Origin: Pseudo-nitzschia pungens
Taxonomy: Eukaryota; Bacillariophyta; Bacillariophyceae; Bacillariales; Bacillariaceae
Direction: 5' to 3'
Assembly (NCBI GenBank): GCA_037355855.1
Contig: CM074759.1
Location: 3,224,001 to 3,288,000, forward strand
Length of the DNA: 64,000 bases
The translations under genes were made by a program, and so were the position numbers. Numbering within the stretch: the stretch's first letter is position 1; the number at the start of each line of letters is the position of its first letter. Positions 50,855 through 60,394 of this stretch are shown here, in pieces. The notes beneath the pieces are model-generated. The model saw only the letters and a program-made list of their open reading frames with translations, did no database searches and was not told the DNA's origin.

Positions 50855-52035
50855 GGGCAAAGGCCGGGGCAGGAGAAGCACCGGTTGAGATCAAAGCAAC
50901 AGCTGAAAAGCAGGCAATTGGGTGTTGGACCAACAGCAGACACGCCTCTTGGATATGCAAGTGCCAGGTGATGACAAAGGCTGGGGCAGGAGAAGCACCG
51001 GTTGATGACAAAGGCCGGGGCAGGAGAAGCACCGATTGAGGGCAAACAACAGCTGAAAAGCAAACAATTGGGTGCTAGACCAACAGCAGACACGCCTCTT
51101 GGAAGTGCAAGTGCCAGGTGATGACAAAGGCCGGGGCAGGAGAAGCACCGGTTGAGGGCAAAGCACCAGCTGAAAAGCAACCTGTTAGGTGCTGGGGCAA
51201 AAGAAGACACGCCGCTTGGAAAAAGTGTCGGGTGATGGCAAAGGCCGGTGCAGGAGAAGCACCGGTTGAGAGCAAAGACCGGGGCAGGAGAAGCACCGGG
51301 TGAGGGCAAACAACAGCCGACAAGCAAGCTGTTGGGTGCTGGAGCAACAGCAGGCACGCCTCTTGGATGTAAAAGTGCCAGGTGATGACAAAGGCCGGGG
51401 CAGGAGAAGCACCGGTTGAGGGCAAAGCAACAACTGGAAGGCAAATTGGTGGGTGCTGGGGCAACAGCAGACACGCCACTTGGATGTAAAAGTGCCAGGT
51501 GATGACAAAGGCCGGGGCAGGAGAAGCACCGGTTGAGGGCAAAGCAACAACTGAAAAGCCAATTGGTGGGTGCTGGGGCAACAGCAGACACTCCACTTGG
51601 ATGGAAAAGTGCCAGGTGCTGACAGTGGCCGGGGCAGGAGAAGCACCAGTTGAGGGCAAACAACAGCCGAAAAGCAAGCTGTTGGGTGCTGGAACAACAG
51701 CAGTCACACCTCTTGGATGTAAATGTGCCAGGTGATGACAAAAGCCGGGGCAGGAGAAGCACCGGTTGAGGGCAAAGCAACAGCTGAAAAGCAACCTGTT
51801 AGATGCTGGGGCAACAGAAGACACGCCGCTTGGAAAAAGTGTCGGGTGATGACAAAGGCCGGGGCAGGAGAGGCACCGGTTGAGAGCAAAGACCGGGGCC
51901 GGAGAAGCACCGGTTGAGGGCAATTCAACAGTAGAAAACCTCGAGTGGAGTGCAGAAGCAACAACAGACACGCCACCTGGGTGCAGAAATGCCTGATGAT
52001 GACAAAGGCCGGGGCAGGAGAAGCACCGGTTGCGG
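50855..52035 (-). repeat. 117-bp minisatellite upstream of LINE B ORF1
   Basis: About ten copies spaced 114-118 bp (for example near 51012, 51129, 51392, 51510, 51628, 51742, 51858, 52008), each with GGCCGGGGCAGGAGAAGCAC. 117 bp is 39 codons. On the minus strand the frame stays open over much of the array and runs into ORF1 (open 50056-51780), giving a Cys/Pro-rich 39-residue repeat with CFSCPGLCHHLA. Whether it is translated is unknown. Confidence 0.8.
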
Positions 52036-52239
52036 GCAAATGCCAATTGATAGATTGGATGCTGGGAAACAGGGTACAGCAGCAACAACAGGTCCAACGT
52101 TGGTCTGGACAAGGAAAAACTCCAGGGGAACCAAAAGAAAGGACTGGAGCACTACCAGAAGAGTCACGTTCGAAACCCACAGAGGTGCTCTGGAGTTACA
52201 GAATTTAGAAATTCCAGTAGACCACTGCAAGTCGTGTAG

Positions 52240-53525
52240 AAACAAACTGGCGTGACAAAGACCTTGAGCTGACAAAGACCTTGAGCGAGGCAATTAAACC
52301 AGGGAAGCTGCTTGCTTGAAAACAGGGGCTTTAGTAGGAACACTTAGGGACCGGGGGAGATCAATGGCAGGGCACACTTAAAAGGCTCAGGAGGGAACTT
52401 GAAGTTCAAACTCGCAAGTACTTATAAGTGGAAACAGTATCCAGGGGCAATTGGCTTGAAAACAGGGACCTTGAGCGAGACACTTAGGGACCAGGGAAGC
52501 AGTGGAAACAGTATCCGGGGGCAATTGGCTTGAAAACAAATACCTTGAGCGAGACACTTAGGGACCAGGGAAGCTGCTTGCTTGAAAACAGGGGCTTTAG
52601 TAGAAACACCTAGGGACCAGGGGGAGGCTTGTGTCTTGAAAACAGTGTCGAACTTGAAGTTCAAGTTGGGGTTGCTTAATAGCGAAAACACTTAGGGATC
52701 AGGGATCTCGCGAACACTTAGGGACCAGGGAAATTGTAGTCTTGAAAACAAGGGGCTGTAGTAGCTGTAGTCTTGGAAACAAGAGTGCAATAAGTAGGAG
52801 GTACTTAGGGATCGGTTGGTCTTGGCTTGAAAACAGGTGTAGTAGGGGAGCCTTAAGCGAAAACACTTAGGGACTGGGGGGCTTGGCTAGGAAACAGGGT
52901 AGCTCTTAAGTGATTGACACTAGTAAGAGCAGGGGGCAATTGGCTTGAAAATAAAGGGGAACTGGAAGATATGCTTGCGCGAACTTGCAGATACTTAGGG
53001 ATCAGCGAGTAGGAACCTTCTAGAAGGGGGGTGTATATGTGTTCGATCTTGAAGAATGTAGAACGTTAAGTAGGTTCGACCTTGAAGAATGTAGAACGTT
53101 AAGCGGGTATCACTTATGGGGCTTGGAAGACTGTATAGCGTTAAATAAAAATATGGCTTGAAAACAGATCAAAAAACAAACCGAGCTCGGAGACAAAGCG
53201 GAACTGAAGCAGAGCTGCTGTAGAATTAGTACTGCAATTGCTGTAGAAAATTATGTGTCCTTGTTTTCGGTCGTGTTGCTTGTTGCTTGCCGACCGGCCG
53301 ACCGACAGGAAACAAGGAACCAAAGCAACCAAAGGAAGCAAGGAGCAGCCAAACAAACAGCAGAATCAGATAGGGGAGGTCTCTGTTAATAGGTGTAGTG
53401 CTTGGTGTTGTTGTAGGAGCTTTAGAAGTGAGTGAGATATCAAAGGGGAAAGTTGTGTAGAAATCTACGTGTTTTAAGTACTGGAACATCGGAACGTCGG
53501 ACAAAATCGCGCGTCGCAAAATTGT
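52240..53525 (-). promoter_or_regulatory. LINE B 5' UTR modules and 5' terminus
   Basis: TTGAAAACAGG/CTTAGGGACC modules similar to those of A. An internal duplication places GAAGAATGTAGAACGTTAAG twice near 53050-53105. It ends with the conserved 5' block and terminal hairpin at 53525, adjoining A ORF2. Confidence 0.68.
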
Positions 53526-54598
53526 GGGCCCTTCGCAATCATCAGGTTGACAGTATGGCCAAGGCATTTCTCTCTGTCCATAGAGCTTCTGCCCATCACT
53601 ATCCCAGACTTGTGTTTGAGCCCTGGGCCTTTTCTCTAAATGGATGCAAGTGTTCAAGGTTTGATCAGAATGCTTTGCATGTTGCTATTTCTGGTCCTCC
53701 TCTTCTTAAATATTGGCAGACCCACCATGACATCCCCATTCCACAACCTGTTCTGAGTTCCATCCATTGGTGTGCCCATCTGTCTGCCTTTAAGCGTCTA
53801 CCTCCTGGCATGCAAAGGTGGTTTGTCAAATTTGCTTCTGGATGCATTGGTGTTGGCAACCAACTCCTCCACTACCAGTATCAGGATCACTCCAGGTGCC
53901 CATTGTGTGATGCAGACAACGAGAAGGTTTCTCATGTGCTCTCCTGCAAGGACACTGGGGCAATACAGCACAGTGTGTCTGCTTTCAAGGGACCACTGCA
54001 GCAGAGGCTTGAAGTTGAACAAACTGATCCATCATTGGTGGCTGCCATTGTGGATCTTCTCACCAGAGTTCGGAAGGGCCAGAACATTTATCCATCATCC
54101 TACTCACTTGCAATTGCTTCTGCTGTCAGGGCACAGAGGACAATTGGTTGGCACAACTGGCTTCTGGGTAGGTGGTCTCCTCGCTGGTACCAAATCCAGG
54201 CTGACTACTACTCCCACATTGGAAGCAAGCGCTCTCCCAAACGTTGGGCTACAGCTATCATCCATCAGTTCTTTCTTACCTCCTGGGATCTTTGGACCTA
54301 TAGGAATGAACGACTCCATGGTCCTGGGGGTACCCTTGATGCTGAACAACACCAATCTCTTGATGCTTCCATCACCTCTGAATTGGCAATTGGTGCAGCT
54401 GGTGCACTTCCCCAGTCACACTCCCTTTTACAAACCCCTTTCCAAGTCCTACAAGGTTACACCCTGACTGCCAAGAGGCAGTGGCTTGCAACCATCCACC
54501 TTGCCAGGAAGCAGTATGCAGCGCCTGTCCAACCAGTGCAGCCATACCAACGAGAGGCTGCTCTCCTCAGAGCCTGGCTTACTGGACCTCCGGGTTGA
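53526..54598 (+). pseudogene. LINE A ORF2, C-terminal part
   Basis: Resumes A ORF2 at WALRNHQVDSMAKAF, the last RNase H motif. It contains the CCHC finger C-x2-C-x8-H-x3-C (about 53899-53950) and ends ...TGPPG with TGA at 54598. The upstream ATG at 53432 lies in LINE B and is not its start. It is separated from the rest of A by the B insertion and a ~1.5-kb deletion. Confidence 0.9.
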
Positions 54599-54898
54599 TT
54601 CCACTTTGTACCTTGGTTTTGTCTTCTGTTCCTGCTTCTCATCCTGTCATTTACCTTTTGATACTGGATCTTATCCCACTATCTTCCTTCCCATCTCACT
54701 TTCTCTCAAGTCCCTATTTTGTGGGACTTGTTTGTCTTTTCCCTGCTTGATGTTCAAGGTTTGTTTGAAAATTTGTCGTTCTACCACTTGGGGTCCTGAC
54801 TCTATGATGGAGGCGACGTTAAAGTCTGGTTACAGACTGAGTAATTTAGTTTCACCTTTGGTGATTAAAGTTATTTAAATACGTATATTATTATTATT
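54599..54898 (+). promoter_or_regulatory. LINE A 3' UTR and tail
   Basis: 300 bp ending with AGTCTG-GTTA-CAGACT, TCACC-TTT-GGTGA, TTATTTAAATACG and a (TTA)n tail, followed directly by the TSD. Confidence 0.78.
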
Positions 54899-54915
54899 GT
54901 GGCAGTACTGGTGCT
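54899..54915. repeat. Right target-site duplication of LINE A
   Basis: GTGGCAGTACTGGTGCT, identical to 6089-6105, 48.8 kb away. Confidence 0.92.
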
Positions 54916-55667
54916 GCAGGGTGGCAGTAACAGGTTTGGTTACTACATACAATTGAGTACTAGACCTGCACACCCCAACTCTGCAACAGATACAATCAGC
55001 AATACAGCATCCAGTACACAATGTAATAGTACATAGTAGCATTAATAGATGAAGATATGATACCAAATACTCAGTCTTTGGAATGTGCCTGGTATGTCTT
55101 TGACACCCCTAATGTACCTCTAAAGTGGTAGCTAGTGTGCCCTTTGAATATGCAATAGCACCTGTATGATATCTCTGTTGCCTTAACCCTTCTCAGCACC
55201 CCATACACAACTGTTGTTTTTGCTGTTGTCTGTACTACTGACAGGCAAGTATCTTCTTATTACCCCATGTCCACTATCAAAAGAGAGCAGTCAAAGAATA
55301 TGCCAAAGAAACATCACTACAACCCTTGCTCAATTTTCTGCCGTAAAAAAGCTGATGTTACAAACACCAAAAATGGAGGTTGACTAGGCCTTTCTTCCAG
55401 GAAGTAGATATCCAAGAAGAGGTTGTAGAGATTTCTTTTCCAAAGAAAAAAATTTGAAATGGTGAGTACGTGTAATGTCTGGCTTTCCATTGGTGCAAAA
55501 TTAGGCGCAAGTTGGATTTGTTCTCAGATGATGTTCGACCCCTACTCTTACACATAGCATGTGTGCTGGTGTTCTTTTTCAATACTACTACTATTCATGA
55601 AAATCTCACAGTTTTTGTCAAGTGACCTTTACATCTAGACAGAAAATATGCTTAAAATTTCCTAGTT
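54916..55667. other. Intergenic, degenerate repeat, no gene seen
   Basis: About 55060-55250 is the inverted relative of about 1510-1740. The remainder up to the stop of the gene at 55668 has no ORF or RNA signal that I can support. Confidence 0.5.
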
Positions 55668-58600
55668 TTAGGAGTAAAATCTATTATTCTGTCTCGAGTA
55701 TCTATTTTCCTTATTGTAGCTTTTCAATGAGATTCCTGAGAGTTCTTCACTGATAGAGGTTGCCCGGCAAAAGGTGTAACCTCTATCAGAACTATCTTTG
55801 AGGTCAATAGAACCTTTTTTTGCAGAAGCATCTGCTACGAAATATTCTCTGACCCCTTGCATTTTCCGAGTGAATTTCTTCCTCGTAACTGAAAAATCGT
55901 GACCCTCCAACTGATGATCATGTCTCCGAATTGCACTATGTGGATTGATAATTTCCCCTCTTTTTGTAGAATTCAGTTGGAACGGCTCGCTATTCGGGAT
56001 CGGATAGCCTGTATCACTAAGAGTAACCACGCCAGAGAGATGTTCTTCATCCTTGTTCCGACCCGTTTCACACGCTTCGAAGCCCTGCATTTTGCACGGT
56101 TGTTCTACAATTGAAGTTGTAAGACATGACGATAGTGTGTGGTCTTCGTCGGCGTCAATCGCTAACATTGCGGGCACTTCCTCGAAAATCGGTGACAAAG
56201 CCTCCAACCCATTCGGACTATTCGTATCTTCCTGATGGATCTCGTTGTACGCTATTTTCATAAGTTCATCCAATTGGTCCGATAAGCGATTTCCAAACTC
56301 TTTCGCTCGATCGACAATCCCAATCGGTTTAGACATAAACTCAGTGCTATCGCCGCTTGGACAACGACGAGCGGTAAGATACTCAACGTCGCTTGAACGA
56401 ATTGTAGTTGGTGTGCTCTTGTCTGAAGTTACCGTGAAATTCCGAGTCGGACTGGACGATGGAATGTTTCTGGAATCGACCGGAATCATCCCCTCGCACA
56501 AACTCGCGAGAAGCTGTCCCCAAGTACCATGCAAGTCCGTTGCTCCTCCTTCGCATTTGGAACAGGAATTTTCGTCTTCCCATTCATGCACAACTCGCTT
56601 CCGCGGCGTTTCGTCTTTACAATTTTTTTCTGCATTTGTCATGCTTTCATTACGCAACACAGCATCTTCTTCACTGCTCCTATTGCTATCATCTCTCCAA
56701 GTTCTATGTTCTAGCTTGTCTTCTGCAGCATACGTGCGTGCATCAAGATCCCACGGTGGCGGAGTGAGAAGGTTTCTCATTGTTCTCGGTGGAGTTTCAA
56801 TGCTAAGATCCAAATTAGATCCAGAAATACATTTTTGCTTAGAGGAAAAGCAAGGCTGTTCAATTTTTTTAGTCTCCTCTGCGTAAATTTCCTGCTCCAA
56901 TCGTCCTGATCTTTCTTGGAGAATTCTTTTCGCTGTTACAAGAATTGGGGAAACCTCCTGATTTTCTCTCCTGCCATCACGATTCACGGGTATTTTTTGT
57001 TTTTGTATCCCGTAGTCAACGATTGGTTCAGATAAGACACTGGTAACTGAACGTAAGTCTCCTAACTCCATGCTAACGAAGGCCATTGGTATACGAGAGG
57101 GGATTTCACTGAATGTTTCCGTGTCTGATGTTTTTGCATTTTTCATGCCTTTTACCACACTTAAAGTCCTGCCGCTCCCAATGCTGTTATTGGTAAATTC
57201 ATTCCCAGGTGTTCCAACACCAAGCAATTTGTGCGATGCGTACACATCATTTTTGTCCTTCGGGAAAAAGCTCTTTGTCTCATCCACACGTCCATGCAGA
57301 AGCTGAACTTGATCATCCAACGAATAAACCGACGCCATATTACCGCTACCAGCATGGCTTTTCGCATTTCTCGAGTCATTGAAATTAGTGGAAAAATCAT
57401 TTTCTTTCTGTCGACGAGTCGTTTTGGAAATTTCGTGTCGATCCCGATAGACGCAAATGACCAGTTTAGTCTGATAAGTCGCATTGATGTGTTTGACTCC
57501 ATTTGCTTTGATTCTCTTTTTTTTTCTCACTCTCTCCATCGCAAATTTTACCTCACTCCATGGTGGCAAGGATTCTCTCAAGTAAAGGCAAAAGTCCTGA
57601 CGCATCCGCGTGGGCATCATTTTTGATATCATGTCTACTCCTGATCCATTTTCACATTCTTTCAATTCCATTTTGTTCGCTCTTCCACTTTCATGCACGT
57701 CGGAGAGTAACTCCAATAAGTCTCCACTTGATTTAATAAATAATTCTCGAACGGTTGTGTTGGCGAGGATAAAGTCGTCAGATTCCAAATTCTCGGCATT
57801 TTCCCCATCTCGTATAACGTCATACTCGTATTGACTGTCATGAGTATACTCCTTCTCGTCAACCAGAACCCATGCAAGGGTGCTACTGTCAAGCACTTCA
57901 GCATCATCGTATGATTCTAAGAAACATTCTGCCAAATCTGCTCTATGCGTGAAATATCGGCTCCATGCTTGGATTCTATTGTATGCGTCCTTCGAATCAA
58001 AAACAAAGTTGTCAGGGGATGAAGTCAATATTCCGAAGTATTGCATGGCTAAGAGAATGTCGTCACCGGTACACTCATCAGGTATTCGTAAATTCCCGGT
58101 ATTGTAGTAGGATCGAATGCAGGTCGTTAACCATGGTTTCCAGCGGAAAGCACTACAGGAAGAACTAGTATTGCGCAAACTAATTTCCGGGGTCATGCGT
58201 AGAATAATTTCTCCCGACATCTGCACTCTTTGCTGCTGCCTTGCACATTGTGATTTCCACATGCGAAAAATTCTAGACGACGTCCACCTTTCTTTTCCGA
58301 TACCATTAACCAGTGCAGACCGTTGCATTTCAACTTCGCGCTGCAACATCATCGGTACGGCTATGTGAAATGAATCAGAATGTTTTTCAACGGATGATTC
58401 AATCTTTATGCGAACAAAATTTCTTGATTCCGGCGAGCTGCTGGTGTTGTCTGTAATCCCTTCTATTTCTCTATTTCGGGACGAATCAAGAAATTCATTT
58501 TGCGGGCTTGGTTCTGACAGGGGTAACAAGCTAAAGATGTCTGGCGAAGTAAGAAATGACTTGTAATAAAGAATGACGAATAACGCAAGAAAGTTTGAGG

Positions 58601-58809
58601 AGAGAAAGTTTCCGACCTGAACAAATATTGTATTTATCGAAGCTCACCATTTCCGCAGCTGTCTTATCTTCTGTTCTAATCGTAACGCTAAGAGGGCCGT
58701 TTGCATTCAAAAAGTCATCGAGGGCACCCGAAGTCGTTACATCAATACCGGTATCATCGTTTTCACTATTCATAATAGCAGGACTCCTTCCGCTAGGACT
58801 ACTCTCCAT
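55668..58809 (-). CDS. Two-exon protein, possible BTB/T1-like domain, ~1,021 aa
   Basis: Exon 1 is 58809-58617 and exon 2 is 58540-55668. Together they make 3,066 nt, exactly 1,022 codons including the stop. The start ATG at 58809 opens MESSPSGR. Residues ~195-235 (WLTTCIRSYYNTGNLRIP...DILLAMQYFGI) resemble the end of a BTB/T1 fold (YLRTG.L.IP...EA.YFGI type). An N-terminal half of that fold is not obvious. The following ~120 residues are acidic and then basic (RVRKKKRIK), and the C-terminal ~500 residues look disordered, rich in Ser, Glu and Asn. No catalytic motif is seen. It is the only region with non-repeat coding character, unlike its transposon neighbours. The function is not recognised; the BTB similarity is tentative. 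Confidence 0.6.
58541..58616 (-). other. Predicted 76-bp intron
   Basis: Donor CAG|GTCGGA and acceptor CGCCAG|AC, phase 1. It joins TGTTCAG to ACATCTTTAGC, encoding NICSDIFSLLP. A nearby GTGAGC donor (phase 0) would break the frame. It contains in-frame stops, so reading through is excluded. Confidence 0.55.
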
Positions 58810-59603
58810 GTCGATCTATTCGGGAGTCACGGTAATATTTGTTGTGCTATCGCTATCTTACCGGTACACATGTACGAAGTATCATTTATTTGGATAGCCG
58901 ATCCGAAGCTCAAACGCTGACAGGATTCACGGTCAAAGTTTTGATGGTTCAAGTTTTGAAGATGTCTGGAACACTTTTGAAGCTCGGCCACAACCAAGAA
59001 ATAAGAAGGGTAATTACGAGTAAAACTGGCATGTATTTTTTGTATTTACAGTTCCGGTATCATTAATTTTTACTGTACATCGGTACCAGATAGCTTATCA
59101 TACCGGTACGGTAAGGTTACTTGTGCTCATAATATCGATCCATCATTCATAGAAAAAAAATATCTGATCACCGAGGTGCTTCGTACAAATACGAACAAGT
59201 GAGCTATTCGTAACCTTACTTCATTACAGTGGAAGTCGTGAGATCAGATGCAATTAGTGTGAGGAGGTTCACAGTAATTTTCCCGCCTTGGAGTCTCAAA
59301 CCATTGAACGGACAGGTCCGAGTGAGACCGTCCATTACATAAACAAATTTGATCGCGGGAAATTTAAATTTTTCTCTACGAACCTCGTTCGTAACAGGAG
59401 CGATCGGAAATACGTTAGGAAAACGCACGCAACGGGATTTTAAGTTCTCAACAACTCAAAATTATTTGGGGGCTGAGGGAAATCAAATCAACCAATTTTT
59501 ATGCGTAATTAAAATAAGACGGTCGGAATAAAAATGTGTTGTCTCTTCAAAATGACCCAAAATGACTGTAAAAATAAAAAAAGGCACATTGCATCAAACG
59601 ATA
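58810..59603. other. Upstream region of the two-exon gene with TACCGGTA palindromes
   Basis: TTACCGGTACA at about 58858 and ATACCGGTACGGTA at about 59099. No ORF with support. Possible promoter of the minus-strand gene; the palindromes could be factor sites (inference). Confidence 0.35.
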
Positions 59604-59605
59604 TA

Positions 59606-60308
59606 CTACCTCTGTTCCGAAATAATTGAACTATGACCGATATGTGTGCGTTCCTAATAACTGAACGTTTGCCGTACAACTAAGTAGAAAATGTACCACG
59701 AAAATAAAAACTCTAAAATAAATTGACAGGAATACGTACACAATGGCTAATTTTGAATTTGATCAATCCGATTAAAAATTTGATCAATCCGATTAGCAAT
59801 TTGATCAATCGGATTAACAATTTGATCAATCCGATTAGATTCATACGAGGAAAAAAAGCGTGATCGAAAAAAAAAACTGACAAAAACTCGTTTTTAGCAT
59901 GCGTTGGGTCCCTCATAGACCAAAAAAATTCAAATCGGACACCGCACCCGGGCTATAAAATGGGTCTCTTTCGAACAGAAGTGAAGGTACAAGAACTCTC
60001 TTCCTGTTTCTATCACCTATTGCTAGACAAAAGTTTAGTGTCTCAGCTTTCGAAAGAACCTTCCTAGAGGTTCAAATGCCAGGTGGAAGGCTTTCAAGCG
60101 GTGAAATCACATTTGCAGGGCGGGACAGTCCCTGTTCAAGTCCCAATGAAAGGTAGACCAATACCACTGATGTAACTAGTGTCTAACCAGGCATAAGGAC
60201 ATAGTTGAGGAGAGTTCAACCCAAAAAGAACGAATTGAATTGGTTGAAAATTGATCAATAGTCAACCTTGTATGTGCTAGGTGGTCAGTTATTTCGGAAC
60301 AGAGGTAG
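59606..60308. mobile_element. Mariner/Stowaway-like MITE, 703 bp
   Basis: Terminal inverted repeats start CTACCTCTGTTCCGAAATAA at 59606, matched by the complement ending at 60308 (20 identical bases, then one mismatch). It is flanked by TA at 59604-59605 and 60309-60310. The ends resemble the CTCCCTCCGT of plant Stowaway elements. No transposase ORF. Internally it has a 21-bp tandem repeat. Confidence 0.8.
59756..59840. repeat. 21-bp tandem repeat, four copies
   Basis: AATTTGATCAATCCGATTA units starting about every 21 bp (GATCAATC at 59761, 59782, 59803, 59824), inside the MITE. One unit has CGG for CCG. Confidence 0.85.
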
Positions 60309-60346
60309 TAGCTCATTTTAAGTTTGTAGCTGATGTTTTCCTTCAG

Positions 60347-60371
60347 TTAAAGTTATTTAAATACGTATATT
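60347..60371 (+). repeat. 25-bp match to the LINE 3' end
   Basis: Identical to 54865-54889 of the LINE A 3' terminus, beginning TTAAAGTTATTTAAATACG, but without the hairpins before it or the TTA tail after it. It lies between the MITE and the broken gene at 60395. Confidence 0.7.
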
Positions 60372-60394
60372 CATTCTTGAGACTAAAACGCTCA

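Larger units (their letters stand above)
15909..53525 (-). mobile_element. LINE copy B, inserted in A and split by C/E
   Basis: Minus-strand LINE whose 5' terminus (ACAATTTTGCGACGCG) is at 53525 and abuts A's ORF2. Its parts are 5' UTR 53525-50818, ORF1 N terminus 50817-50108, ORF1 remainder 22908-20539 and ORF2 20546-15912. The gap is the C/E insertion. Its last ~1.5 kb (RNase H end, zinc finger, 3' UTR, tail) is missing. The junction with A at 15908/15909 is tail-to-tail, with at most 1 bp of shared sequence, consistent with one deletion spanning both elements. Confidence 0.85.
6106..54898 (+). mobile_element. LINE copy A, inflated to 48.8 kb by nested insertions
   Basis: One LINE insertion. 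Its 5' terminus is at 6106 and its 3' tail ends at 54898, bracketed by a matching 17-bp TSD. Native parts are 6106-11973, 14002-15908 and 53526-54898. The gaps are N2 (11974-14001, itself with a TSD) and LINE B with everything inside it (15909-53525). About 1.5 kb of A's ORF2, from just after the thumb side of the RT to within RNase H, is missing at the B junction together with the 3' end of B. A single ~3-kb deletion across that junction explains both losses. Structure of the intact family: 5' UTR, ORF1, overlapping ORF2, 3' UTR with hairpins, TAT-type tail. Confidence 0.88.

Noticed and set aside
50056..51780. 574-codon ORF as a separate gene
   Set aside because: It is a composite of minisatellite, B ORF1 N terminus and the LINE E 5' end. 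Possible use as an ORF1 extension is listed as a finding instead.
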